Part shown: one piece after another, positions 24,401 through 36,357 of the stretch
Layout of the letters: the number at the start of each line of letters is the position of its first letter
Numbering within the stretch: the first letter of the stretch is position 1
Source of the DNA: Rhyzopertha dominica
Taxonomy: Eukaryota; Arthropoda; Insecta; Coleoptera; Bostrichidae
Assembly: GCA_025024175.1 (NCBI GenBank)
Contig: QCXZ01000053.1
Coordinates: 11,532,001-11,596,000 of the forward strand
Reading direction: 5' to 3'
Length of the DNA: 64,000 nucleotides
Translations under genes and position numbers: made by a program
The notes under the pieces: model-generated
The model's database searches: none
What the model was told of the DNA's origin: nothing
The model's input: the letters and a program-made list of their open reading frames with translations, nothing else

Positions 24401-27315
24401 TAGCCCCATCCGACAGGTACCTACTACTAATAAATATTTTTATAATAAAATAATAATAAAAAATATATTTTAATATAAATCGTCGCACTCTTTTAATCCG
24501 TGCTTTCTATTTCCGAATTCCGACAAGCCGTTGAGGACGGATGGCGCTATTCAGCACCCACGTTTCGCGGTCCGCATTCCACCGAATATCATAATTCACG
24601 TTTGACAACTTATTATGCGTCCAAAAATAATCGACCCGAATAGTGTTCATTAAAATTTCTTCGCGCGACGGGCGGGCGGTTTTTAGAAACGCGCCAGCTT
24701 TATTTTTCACGGGCCTACCTTCGAATTAGAACTAATTAATTCGTCGATTCGACAAAGGCCGCTAGATGCGTCCTTTCATTTCGAAACGGCACGCCGATGT
24801 TACGAAACAACGGAAGGTAATAGAGTTAATTGCTTTCTAGTTTCAATTATTGCTGCACATACACAGTCATATTTTCAATTATACTTGCAAGAGCCGAGTC
24901 ACCACCTATCGGGCGACGGCTAAGACAAACACAGGGCTTTTGCAATTTAAAACTAATCCAACCCTGAATTATTTTTACAGCGTCCACTATATTACAACTG
25001 AAGAGCATTTAAGAAGCCAGATTTTTCTTATTTTTCATGTAAAAAACAAGATTTTTTAAAAAGGTGATACCAAACTTTATATTAGCATATACACATCAAG
25101 TCGAAAATAAGACATTTTCCATGTTGGCAAGATTTGTTCACACAAAAAGAGTTTAGGCCTTTATTTATTTATTTTTATTAAAGATACCTTTATAATGATA
25201 AAGTTCAAAAAGGCGAATCCACAATTTTGGTCGTCAAAACCGAGGTCAAAACATAGCTATGCGAAAAGACAGGCTGTCATCACTCGCCTTAACACTTCCT
25301 ATTGTGTGGCTACATGGATTTAATTAATCAATGACTTGATGTAATCGCACATGCAAAAAAATTGCGGGGTTAAATCGGGGCATCCCACTAGGCAACTGAG
25401 AGGTGGTCCTACTCCTCCGATGCATTACCCAAGAAATTGTTGGTTTAAGTAATTCTGCACCTAGCAAGAAAAACATGCACATACAAGTTCGACACAAATT
25501 CACACCGCGACAAATTTACAATGCACTAGCGAACCTCCTCGACCTTCCAGTCCAGTCGTCACCTCCATTCGCTCCAAAAGTCTATTTATTATAGGAATAC
25601 GCATGTTTTATCGCTCGACTTATATAAAAACAATGGTCGGCAGCAGGGGGGCGCAGCTCGGCGCGGGGGTGATCTCATCAAGCGACTCCCGTCATCGGTA
25701 TGACAAACGCGATTGAATGTATTTTCGAGCGCGTTAATTTTTTGCGATAGCTTCTAAGATACCCATTTAAATTATATGTTGAAAAGATTATAATAATGTG
25801 CACGAAATGGTTAAGGTAACTATCGCATATAAGTTAATAATAATAATAATACTGTATCCGTCGAAATAGCTTTCCAGATACCGCATTGTACGTGACCATT
25901 TTTTTAGAAGATAGAATGGGTATAGTAAGCTATCCTTCCCAGGTGGCTTGACTTTTTCCGACAGTTCCAACAATTATCGTTATATCTCAACCAATTTACA
26001 CAAAATTTTGACAAATTCAATAGTTTTTGAGTTTATCGCGAACAATAAGACAGACAGACGCGGCGGAAGACTTTGTTTTATAATATCTAGTGATACCACG
26101 TGAAGATCGTGCGTAATAATAATTTAATTCCTTGAGAAAGAAAGAAAAGAAGCTACAATAGACATTACGCCAGTTTGTGTTGCGGANTAAATCTGCAATC
26201 AGTAAATGCTAGATTCACCTAGTTAAAATTCGAAATTCTTACAAGCACTTTTAAACAGTGAAGTAGTTTGAACTAGTCGAACCTGACAACCCAAAGTTAT
26301 AAAATACAAGAGTAAAAATGGCATCAATTCTTTTTCGCGTCCGTACTAGAGATTTAAATCAAAACTAGGTTCAACAAATTGCTTATTTGTTAAAACCAGT
26401 TGATTTTCAAAATGAGCTATCTACAGAGATCGTTATCCTTAGTGGAGTTATCCGTAGTCTGGTTTCAACAAGATGCACACTTGTAGAACCTCATTTGATA
26501 ACACTTTTTGTATCCATACAAAATATTGCAACTATAACTGCAAAAAATGTATGAATCAATAACATTATGCAATAAACCACCCTAATACCATGATTAGTGA
26601 TACCAAATGTTGTTTTNCTTGCGGTGTCATGGGAACATACTTCTATAAAATTAATAGTCTCCAAGTACCTTTTATTTGTTATTCCTTATTTACTTTTTAT
26701 TTATATACTTTATTTATTATATTAATTGCGCTACTTTCCAAAACAGTTCCATCATAGTTTGCGGCACTATTTTACCACCTTCCTTCTTGTTAATCTCTTT
26801 GTCACATACATAATTCAATATTTTCCATGTACTTATCGAATTACTTTTAGTTTCAAGAAGCATCTTCAAAGAATTTTTAAAGAACTGCAATAACCATAAA
26901 TGACCTTACCTTGGACCCTACTCAATCAATAAAGTACTTAATAATTCAACCACTTGAAGGTTACTGATCAACGTCGATGTGCAATGCAGATCTCCGCAAA
27001 TCGATGTTTCTAATAAAACGTTTGGCGGCCTTACTCGGAAACGGGGGCATTCGAACGATGCGATGAATACTTAGCGTAGAAAAATGGTCTGTGCTTCATT
27101 TGCCTTTAAAAATGGCCGTTTGCTGGCGTCAAACGCATAATTTTGTTTTCAGTGGTGAAGAAGACGGAGTGGCAAAGCAAGCGAACAAGTTTTATCACGT
27201 AGTACGGCATTTCGCTTTTGAAAATAGATCTTGACTGTGAAATTCATAAGGCAACATTTCACAACAATTTTACTACTTCGTCAGTTTTGCTAAATTCTCA
27301 TAACTATCAGGTTTT
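24401..27315. other. Non-coding stretch with two GC-richer islands
   Basis: Islands at 24480-24830 and 25590-25720 are clearly richer in GC and CpG than neighbouring AT-rich DNA. They are free of repeats I recognise and carry no convincing frame. They are candidates for conserved regulatory DNA of the nearby gene. No other feature is seen. Confidence 0.35.
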
Positions 27316-27319
27316 TTTA

Positions 27320-27765
27320 TTTTTGGCTAATCCATAATCCATACAATAAGTAAATGGACAATCGAATTCAAAATTATTATACCCCGTAGTGCTCGAAAAG
27401 GCAATTTACATGCGGCAGTTGAAAAATTACAGGAATAGCAATAAAGAACAATTTTTCCAAAAATAAATGGCTTTATCATTTTCAAAACATTCACCTTTAC
27501 ATCTATACTTAAAGTGTGAGATTGGAATGCATTACCTGAATATTCAGGGCCTGAAAGGCGATAGCCACGCGTGTTATTTTTGATTATAGGAAATGTAAAA
27601 TAATCACTTGGGGTCAAGTCGGGACTATGGGGTGGATAATTTGTTAATTTGATACCATTACTTTGCAAAAATTAATTGTGGCCCGAGCAGATGGTATGCG
27701 GTATCTATCTATATCATTATCACAATTATGAATGATTCCACGTTTAGAGTTAATATTTCGCCAAA
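27320..27765 (-). pseudogene. mariner-like transposase C-terminal fragment
   Basis: On the minus strand, 27765-27670 reads as a degraded second catalytic region (GII-H--DNDI with following SARATINF). Then 27668-27550 gives QSNGIKLTNYPPHSPDLTPS, followed by DYFTFPIIKNNTRGYRLSGPE, the third catalytic region of mariner transposases (PPYSPDLAPSDYF-type, third aspartate kept). The rest to 27330 is decayed C-terminal sequence. No inverted repeats were found around it. Confidence 0.7.
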
Positions 27766-27834
27766 ACTTAAAATTGTGCGCCATTCAGGTATCTGTATGT
27801 GACAATCAGTTAGCCTATCTAAGTTATTTTCTTC

Positions 27835-28270
27835 TAATGGAATAAATATTGCTTTTTCTACCGTAGGCAGTGTGTTTTCCCGTTTTGTCCGTAATAAAGA
27901 CCAAATTTAAGTTTTAAATAATTCAGGCGTTTATAGTTTTTCATGTAATGATTGCAATTCAGTTTATATTGGACAAACCGGAAGATCCTTTTTAACTAAA
28001 GGTAAAGAACATTTGAAAAAATTTGAAAAGTATAAAAATACAGATATTATTGCAACAAATTCTTCGTTAGCCAACCATTTATTAGTAAATAAACACACTG
28101 CCACGCTAGACAATCTAAATTCATTACATTTGTGCAGTAAATCATCTAAATTAAATTATTTGGAAATTTTAGAGATTTATAAAATTATTAACGAACAAAA
28201 TTTTACTATTATAAATGATTTTTGTAATTTCAATTGTCCTATTCTAAATTCTTTGTTTGATCTAAATTAA
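27835..28270 (+). pseudogene. Penelope-like element 2: linker and GIY-YIG endonuclease
   Basis: The frame from about 27836 reads NGINIAFSTVGSVFSRFVRN, then a premature TAA at 27908-27910. It then continues in frame as VLNNSGVYSFSCNDCNSVYIGQTGRSFLTKGKEHLKK and runs to the stop at 28268-28270. GVY and YIG carry the GIY-YIG tyrosines, and two cysteines (SCNDC) form the zinc-like CX2C seen in PLE endonucleases. LEILEIYKIIN matches the late EILE motif carrying the family's glutamate. The RT domain upstream is lost. It differs clearly from PLE 1 and PLE 3, so it is a separate lineage. Confidence 0.85.
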
Positions 28271-28370
28271 TGTTTCGTTTGAATTACTGGCATGCGGGTT
28301 GCATTTCAGTTTGTAGTCAAGTTTGCTTATTTCTGATTTTTTACTTTGTCAAACTGTTAGTTTCCTTTTA

Positions 28371-28420
28371 ATTTTTGTACTGACGATGGCTAACATGTAG
28401 CCGAAAGCGCTGTACAATTG
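28371..28420 (+). ncRNA. Hammerhead ribozyme-like motif of PLE 2
   Basis: Stem I pairs TTGTA (28375-28379) with TACAA (28413-28417). The core CTGACGA is at 28380-28386, followed by one unpaired T. Stem II pairs GGCTA (28388-28392) with TAGCC (28398-28402), then GAAA (28403-28406). The following AGCGCT is self-complementary, a loopless stem III. The base at the cleavage position is G, which is not favourable, so this copy is probably inactive. It lies 110 bases after the GIY-YIG stop codon. Confidence 0.65.
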
Positions 28421-28599
28421 TAAAAATAAAGTGGAAGTTCACTTTAAGAATATTTTCTTTAGAAGAATTAATTAATAACTCCACTTAGAGAAGATGGATC
28501 AGTTTTCAATTTTTAAAATCAAGATAGAGTTGCAAAGAGTAATAAGAAAATGAAAGACGAAGCAAGAAACATAAAATTGGAACAAAGTTAAGATAAAAT

Positions 28600-29345
28600 T
28601 TTAGAAGCTGTTCTAAAAAGGCAAATTTGAAGTTATTTTGATAAATATAAATTTGTTTAATAACGTTCAGTTCGGATTTAGAAATAAACACTCCACCACT
28701 ATGGCTATCAATAAATTAAATGATATAATTCTTGGAGCTTTTGAAAGGAAAGAATATGCATTTTTATTCCTTGACCTTACGAAGGTTTCTGACTCCGTGT
28801 CTCATGGGACTTTGGTCGATATATTGTTTCTCATTTATTTTAATGACTTGCCTCTGTCTACAATGACCTATTCTATCATTTTTTAGTCAGAGCAGTATGG
28901 TTGAATTACAGTCGCTCTCAAAGTCAAGTTAAGCAATAACTTTTCTCTTACAGATTATTTTTAAATGAAAATAAAACTCAATTAATGTATTTTTCTCTGC
29001 GAGAACTAGATGCTCATACAAATCCCGTTGCATTCTTAAGAATACTTAATAATAATAATTCTAGATAGTTAAATGACTTGGGAACCGCATGTTACCACCT
29101 TGCTAAAATTACTTCTCAAAGTATATTTGTTCTTAGAAGATTAAGGCCGTAAAAATGTATTTGTATTTTATGTAGACTTCGGTACTTTCGGTACGGACTT
29201 TCGCGTACTAGGGAAGCAGTGAGATACTTTTGTGTTGAGTTTTATGTTTTTCCAACTTCAATTAGAGACTTGAAGCCATCTATGTTTAGAAATAACATAA
29301 AATCTATATTGGTGGAAGGAGTATTTTTCTCACTCATTTAAAGAT
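28600..29345 (+). pseudogene. LINE reverse transcriptase fragment, internally deleted
   Basis: 28638-28800 encodes an RT finger/palm segment (QFGFRNKHSTTMAINKLNDI, then LFLDLTKVSDSVSH), which matches motif A with Asp-Leu-Thr-Lys. The frame then jumps directly to FLIYFNDLP (usual FLIYINDLP), so motif B and its surroundings are deleted. Downstream there are pieces of the region after the catalytic box (LFLNENKTQLMYFSLRELDA) and a C-terminal piece (RDLKPSMFRNNIKSIL). This is a jockey/CR1-like non-LTR element, dead through deletion and frameshift. Confidence 0.75.
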
Positions 29346-29429
29346 TTTTTTTAATTTTAAATTTAATTAATTAAAATTTCTCTTCATTGCCATTTATATT
29401 TATTATATTTTAACTTGTAAAAAACTGTA

Positions 29430-29705
29430 TTGTTCCTATTAGTAATATTAGAATCAAAAGCATTGGAAATAGAACAAGAGGGTAGAATTATGACAATAGA
29501 AGAAGTGAGTAACTTCATATATTTGGGAATTTTAACCAGTGTGCTGGAGGAAATAATCGGAAGGATAGTAAAATGTGATAAATGTGCAGCAAGTTTAAAA
29601 GGTTTTTTGAAATCAAACGTGGTTTCGCGGAAAACGAAATACATGTAAACAGAAAAGTAGTACGATCAACGGTGACTCCAAACAAAATAAGATTTTTACA
29701 ATCTG
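29430..29705 (+). pseudogene. Second LINE fragment (post-catalytic RT region)
   Basis: The frame 29430-29648 contains FIYLGILTS and RIVKCDKCAASLKGFLKS, then VVSRKTKYM. These correspond to the FKYLG, R-I--G and LSRKTK motifs that follow the catalytic box in RTE/jockey-type reverse transcriptases. Only this stretch is readable. It differs from the preceding LINE fragment and is probably a separate insertion. Confidence 0.5.
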
Positions 29706-31545
29706 ACATAATAAGAAACTTCTGACAAAAAAATTATTTTTTCGTGAAACAGGCACCAAGTGACGCTTTGGTTTATTTTAAAAATTTCTACAACCACTGC
29801 TAACTTTTCAGCTTCAAGAAATGCAAGGAATTTTTCCAAAAGAAAGATGAACTACCCAGACAAGACAAAAGAACCGCAACGACACAAGTGAAACACGACG
29901 TGGCGTACCAGATTTATCGTCCAGTTATCCTTGCACGCAGGAATGCACTCAACTTATGACAATTTACCTACTCGCGGTTTATTTTCGAAACAAAAGCAAA
30001 GGCGAAATAAATCGGTCGCCTGCGTTGCAGTTTTGGCAATAAAACCGCGGGATGGTCTGCCGACTGAGAACTTTTAAGACCGACGCGATGAATAATAATA
30101 AAGCCGTGATTCAGGCGTTTAATTTTACTCAAGAGGCCACTGAAAAGTCCTACATTTTATTGCTGTTTATTTAAATTTTTACTGCTGGCGCGATGCCACC
30201 GAGGTGCAATCGAAAACAATGTGCCACTGCAGATTTCGCATTTATTGCAAAGAAAGTTCGACTTTGTGCACTGGTCAATAGGTAAACAACTGGTCCCCAG
30301 ATGGATGTTTGAAAAGGTTATAAAAAGGTTAAAAACTGAAAAACTGTTCTTTTTATAATTTATGAAATGTTCAATATTTTAATCAATCTTATAGATAATA
30401 ATTTCAAACTGTACGAATACATTTCATTTACAAATATTTTATACAAGTAAGGAAAATATGAAGTATTACACATAATTGACAGAACGCCAAAAAATTGACT
30501 CAAGCAACAGACAATTAGCCAATGTATCCAAAGTTGTATTAACAATATTTTGCAAATCACTTGGAAACACAATAATGAATCCCAAGACGAAACAGAAAAG
30601 GTATTACAGGCAAGAACAAGCTAACAAAATCCTGATAAAAATGATAAAGAATATTAAAATATTCGTACACATAAACAGCTAGAAGAACTTCAAGATGTTA
30701 TGAAAAGCACAAACAACGAACTACGAATTGTACAAAAAAAGCAATGTGGTAGTTATCGTTACGTTGTAATTCTGGAAGCTAAGTTAGCATTGTAGATACA
30801 TGGGCGCAGCGTCCATTATGTATGTCAATCAAACGATACAAATAGACCCACCCCCCAACCGTACCCAAGCAGAAAGTATAGAACTGATAGTTATAATAAG
30901 CGATATAAGGTGGACATCGAAACATTTTCAGAAGAATTTAGAAAGAAGAATTACAAGGGAAAGAGAGTATCGGTTTAATAAGCCTATAGGCTCGCCTATA
31001 GGTAAATTACAATATTTATGCAAAATATGTCTTACTTTTGCTGTCTTTTGGACACTCCTAACTTAATTCTGGTTGCATTTAATATATTACATGGTATGTC
31101 CAGATACCAGTTGAAAATTGTTGCTTGGAAACACAGACTACATGTTATCATGTTAATATTTGTAAAACGAGACTATTGTTTTGTTTCTATTGTACTTTAT
31201 TCTTATCGCTCTTAGGAAAATTCCAATAAAAGAACATAAAAATACAATACAGCATATCAAGATACAGGTTTATTTCTAAAAGTTTGAACTTTACAGCAAA
31301 ATGTCCTTAAAAAAGTTTATGACTCAATATTTTTCATTTCTAAAAGACAAAACGCGTTACCAAAGCCGGTTATGTAACAATAAACAATCATGCTGATTTT
31401 GATTAATTTAATGATAATTTGAATACTCGTAATTCATTATTTACTTACTTTACATCAATCCATTACGATGTGGACCTGGCAACGCTTGCGGATTAGGCAA
31501 CCAGATCGAGTGGTTGCCTAATGTCATGTTATAACCTTCGAGCAT
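29706..31545. other. Non-coding stretch with a possible conserved element
   Basis: 29930-30250 is less AT-rich and contains several homeodomain-like or caudal-like sites (TTTATTGC, AATAAAAC, TTTATTTA) mixed with GC-rich blocks. This resembles insect enhancers but is not proven. The rest shows only short unidentified frames. Confidence 0.35.
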
Positions 31546-31547
31546 AT

Positions 31548-31780
31548 TCGATCGATCGAATGTTCGCGAAGCTTCGACAACGATAGATGTCTCTGGAATT
31601 TTCGACGGAGGGTATGTAGAGAAAGGAACACGAGGAAGTCTGATATGAAAGACAGTGAAAGGCAAGTGAATAGAAGCAAACCAAGTATTTTAAAGTGCTT
31701 AAAAAACTAGTGAGTTCATTACAGTGTTCGGAGTAGAGGTTTACTGAACTATAATAGTAGCGTTTTAGACGAGCTGTGCT
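31548..31780 (+). repeat. Dispersed repeat copy 2
   Basis: This is homologous to 23718-23905 (same order of GGGTATGTAG, AAGCAAACCAAG, GAGGTTTACTGAA and AATAGTAGCGTTTT). It begins beside a GATCGATCGAATGTTCGCGAAG stretch that contains nested inverted repeats (ATCGATCGAT, TTCGCGAA). Confidence 0.55.
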
Positions 31781-31939
31781 TGGATTTAGTTTATTTGGGT
31801 ACTGGTGTTTAAATACAATAAGTTAAGACATACACTTTCATCTTTACAAGCAGTACGACGTAACAAAACTAAATATTCAAACTGGAGACCTCCTACACCA
31901 TGACAATAAGAGATTGCACAATGAATTTTGCAGGCAGTT

Positions 31940-32463
31940 AGGCATTATTTCTTAAATTTCATCTCAGATTCTGGCTTCCAACTCTTCCCCAGAAAAAAAT
32001 CCACAGGAGTTAAATCAAGCGATAGATTGTTACATTCCCATTTATGAAATACGGACCTATTATAGCATGTTGCGTAATAATATCGGCCCACACACTTACG
32101 AGTACTTTCTCAGGATATTGTGTATGCCGTTCCATCACTCAGTCAGATTTTCCTCGGTATTTTCACTAGATGAACAGCGGCACTTGTTTACAAAATCATT
32201 CAAGAAAAAAGTGGTTTCATCGAAAAATAAACATTGATAATGACTAATTTGTCGAAATTAAGTTACGTGGTTAACGTAGATAAGTTATTTCAGTGGGATA
32301 CCTATATTTTGCAGTCGAGCTTCTTCATATTTCTTACATTGTGGATTTCTTTCCGAATGAACATTAATAAACAAATCACAAACTCTTGGTATGAATGTAG
32401 TTAATCCCTATAGCCAACCTTCATTAGGATTTCGATTCTTGTAGTTTCACTGAATTTCGCCAT
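31940..32463 (-). pseudogene. Tc1/mariner-superfamily transposase (DUF4817-type), degraded
   Basis: The minus-strand start at 32463 reads MAKFSETTRIEILMKVGY, the characteristic N-terminus of DUF4817-containing insect transposases. The helix-turn-helix region is largely lost. Around 32225 it resumes as FFDETTFFLNDFVNK (first catalytic Asp in a DE-TF context). Near 32085 there is a degraded W-G-I / GPYF-type segment, and near 32015 LDLTPVDFFLGKSWKPE (third catalytic Asp). Several stops and deletions separate these parts. It is the same family as the element at 61703-63724, so the window has two copies in opposite orientation. Confidence 0.65.
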
Positions 32464-32469
32464 GTTTTC

Positions 32470-34605
32470 AAATTAAAATGGTACTTCAAACGTGGATGAA
32501 AAAAGGAAAAACCAGCGGTCACTTTAACTTTTTTTAGAAACATCATAAAATGATTAAAAACAAGTACTAACGTCTGCAGAACCTGCTTTGTGTCGTTTAT
32601 TTGATAATAGATTTTTCACAAAAATTTTGTTAGGTTATCCCAAGGATAAAAAATAAAAAGCGCTGACATAGAAAAAGTAGACTAAGAAAGGAAAAATAAT
32701 TAGCAAAAAGACTTTTGTTGAGAACATTTTCCTTGTAAAGTTCATATTTGTGGAATAAATCGGTTTTTTATATTTCTTACAAACCCTGTCAATGTTTCAT
32801 AACAGTAATAACTTAAGTCCTAGGAAATGGTTGGAATATAATAATTTATATAAAGTTAAAAATACATAGAAAGCGAAAAAAGGATAATTGTATTTGCGCC
32901 GAATTAACATATATAGTGTCAGTCACTGATACAAGGTTACATCTTTATGCTGCATTTTCTGCTAAGTATTATTTTATTCCATTATTAGTCGTAATATTAC
33001 TATCATAACTGTAAAGTGATAATAACTGATAGCAAATTATAAAATAAAGATATGTCCATTATTCTAAAATACATATCATGTAAAAATGGAGTATGACACA
33101 AACAATAGATTTAGCTCTAATCTTTTCCTGCTTCTGAAATTCAAGCAGCTTCGATGTGGTCCTCTTACAATCTGAGACGACACAGTTTTCCACAAAATCG
33201 ACAAACAACTTATCACGACAACAACAAAGACGGAAACTGTTATCGTCCGCACTAAAAGAGAACGTTTGGAGATGTCAACATATTTGTGTCAACGCGCTGT
33301 GTGGGACCTAACAAAAGAGCATCCATCTTGTGGGTGTCCATTATTCGTCGAAACCTCAAAAGTGACCCAGATAACGGACACATTTTCTAACAGCTATTCG
33401 AAATATGCACCGCGTTATCACGTTGACAGACAAACAAAAATACCCGATAAAAAACGCGCGTAAATAGAGTGGCGCTTAGGAATCATGCACCCTTTTTATC
33501 AGTCTAAAGTCTGCCCGGTCGAAGAAAACAAACGTCAGCTTTTCATATCTTATCGTAAAATAATAGCTGCTTGTACAATGCCAACGAACGTTTTTTTTTA
33601 CATTGAATGACAAAAAATTGCATTGTAAAGGCGATAACAGTAACGGAGCAGGTTACAATGAGAATTTTTAGTGTTTTTCCAACCATGTCCTTTGCCAAAG
33701 TTTATACAATTACTTGCAACCGCAGGGAATAAATAGCACACTGTCAATGTCAAAGTGTATCCACACAGAGTTGACGTCAGCTGCAATAACCAACATCTGA
33801 GCAGCGTAGGTTTTCGCTATTTTTAGGTGAGATTATGCAAAACGCTGGTGCACGCCAGGCTGCAAAAATGAATGCAGGTTGTGACGTAGAATGTTGTTAG
33901 ACAAAGCGTGTTTGTGGTGTTTCACATAAGACAATATGCAGACATATAGACCCAAGTCCCCAAGTGTAGAAGTAATAATGAATTGCGTATTTTAGATTGT
34001 ATGATGCGACAAGAAAACAACCGTTTCTATTACAAAATACAATAAAAGAAACGTATTAGGCTCGTCAAAATAAGATAAGGACTCACAGATAACCTAATGA
34101 TTTTATTTACAACGTCAAGGATTTGCAGTGCCTCTTCACTCATGTTTCGTCTTAGAATACAATATATAACTCTGGGTGATGTGATGGAGACATTTTATGG
34201 CAATTCAGCCATTCAGTGTTTTAGCACTTTAAAGAAAATTCTGGACAGGATCTACACTACATTGTGACAATGATAAATTGTGTGGATAAAACGTTGCCTT
34301 GTTGAAACGGAGGAATATTGAAATACGCAAGCTAACACATTTGTTTCTGCAACTTCATGTGTTTGATTTAAGCGTCCTTCGGTTTACTCATTGCTGGAGC
34401 AGCCATAAATTCACAAATTATCATACCATCCCTTAAATGTAGGCAAGAAAGACTGGCGGCGATCAAAATTAACCTTCAAAATATTATTGTGCAGCTTGAA
34501 CAGCGTTTAAATTACAACGTATGTAACACTCGACAATATTCCGTTTTTTAAGTTGAAATGATTCACTAAAAAACTACTTTTCTAACTAAATGCTAAGTAT
34601 AAAGA
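32470..34605. other. Non-coding stretch with a GC-richer part
   Basis: 33170-33900 has less AT and more CpG than its surroundings and may be regulatory. No gene or known repeat was recognised. Confidence 0.35.
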
Positions 34606-35888
34606 ATTGGGTATTATCACTATTTTTTAAAATTACGTAAAATGAATCTTGAATTGCATATATATCGTACGCCATGCTAAGAAAAACAAAAAAAAATATT
34701 TGTAGGTAGAGAATTTCAGGTCTGAAATTCGAATCTTAGGAGTCACCGCCAAAACGCTTCTATCCAAGGTTATTCAACTCGTGACGTCAAGTGTCATGTA
34801 AACATTACTGAGGAGCGTGCTGTTTAATGCTGTAGTATCATTCTTGTATTGGAAAAGCTTTTGTGTGGTGTTTTTTGAAAGGACGGTGTAAGAGGTCGCA
34901 CCAAAAAGTGATTTGTGTAGTTTTACAAGCATCTATTATGTATGGAAGACAAAACAAGTATTGTTTTGTACATGGTTATAAAAGTACTTCTGTCAGTACA
35001 GCTAACAAAATTTTTGTAACCGTTCCTCGAGATTATCAACGTATGAAAAAGTTGTTTAAGGCCCCTAGACGTGATATGCCGAAATCGCAAAGTTTGTTTT
35101 TCTGTTGTGAAGATCATCTTAATTCTTACTGTAAGTTTTATTATTCTTTTTGGGGTTATAATCGTTTACCATTAATTTCCATTTTGTTATAGCTTGAAGA
35201 GGATATGAAAAATTATATGCGTTTTAAGTTGATAGAGAGAAATATTATAACAAAGAACGACGTTGTTCTCCATATATTCGACTGTTAGCCAGACCGGAAA
35301 CGAGCCAAAAGAACCCCGAAAATAAATGGCAATTTATATTTATTCTGTCCTCTAAAATAAATGGTAAGTTTAGGGTACCTTTTTATATTTACAAATAGTA
35401 TGTTTCCAACAACCCACTGTGATCAAATTATCAATGCTACGTTAATTTGATAAAAAGTACACTTATGCTGTTGCTTGTTGCTTTTACGTTCCTCATCTCC
35501 ACCGCGTTGAACCGCTCATCGCTGTACACAAATTCCATAACAATGAACATGCCTTCAGAAATCATAAGTATTTCACTTTTTCTTGGCGTATTTTAATTCG
35601 CTTGTCACAAAATGAACGCAAACAACAAACTAATAAATTGACGGGCTGAGGTTGACGCATGACGCGCTGACCCGATGTAAACAAGCGGCCATCTACAAGA
35701 CACCTGACGTCACGGTCAATATGTTCGCGTTCTGGCGGTCCCTTTAAATATTCACATTTTTAATATTAGAAATACACCTTACGATCAATTTTTTCGAATT
35801 TATAGGCTGTCACAGCTGTTTTGTGGATTAGATGCTACCTATTAATATGCAATTTAATAAAATATAGATACATGACAAATACCCAATT
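34605..35888 (+). mobile_element. THAP-type DNA transposon copy 1, apparently complete ends
   Basis: The left end AATTGGGTATT (34605-34615) is the inverse of the right end AATACCCAATT (35878-35888). The AATT at the tip is shared by every end seen in the three copies, so it is probably part of the inverted repeat or a constant target. The element is about 1.28 kb, has one THAP exon near its left side and no catalytic domain, so it is non-autonomous. THAP domains occur in P, Kolobok and ISL2EU transposons, and I cannot choose between these. Other copies are at 45612-46802 (plus, left end lost) and 55002-56212 (minus, left end lost). Confidence 0.75.
34938..35290 (+). pseudogene. THAP-domain exon remnant, copy 1
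   Basis: The frame from ATG 34938 encodes about 64 residues: CFVHGYKSTSV, ANKIFVTVPRDYQRMKKLFK, FFCCEDHLN. This is the THAP DNA-binding fold (C-x2-4-C ... C-x2-H), in which the second zinc-ligand cysteine is replaced by Tyr (GYKS instead of GCKS). A short intron-like gap follows (GTAAGT at 35131, TTATAG ending 35192). Then LEEDMKNYMRFKLIERNIITKNDVVLHIFDC appears, which is the usual continuation of this transposon family, ending at TAG. As written the splice gives an immediate stop, so the gene is dead. Confidence 0.75.
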
Positions 35889-36355
35889 GACGAATTGACA
35901 TTGAATTCATTAGCTTTCATTTATCCATATCCATCCATAACTTACATTTTAACTTTTACGTCGCTAGGAAGCTCAAAAATGGCTAATCTTTTGTAGTTAT
36001 AATTACAATGGTTTGTGTTTAAAGAAGGAGTTAACAAACATGTCGACAATCTGTCAGTAGGTAGTTACTGTCCAAAACATAATCTATGTGATTACCGCCT
36101 TTCTCCGGGTAAAAACCGTAGTTAACAAAATGTAAATATTTATAGAATGTTCTTTGTATTTGTTCTAATACTTTAATGTACAATACACTATATGCGCACC
36201 ATACAATCTAGAAATATTCAAGATTGCTTCTAACTAGACACCGAAATACTGCTATCAAACTGTCAATATCCCTAAAGTCGGTGGTGTTTTTTTTTTTTAG
36301 AAAGCCGAGTGTTCTCATGCAAAGTACTTAATATCGTATTAATATGTATTGTAAA
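35889..36355. other. Non-coding stretch, nothing recognised
   Basis: AT-rich DNA between a THAP element and a LINE fragment, with no features seen. Confidence 0.4.
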
Positions 36356-36357
36356 AA

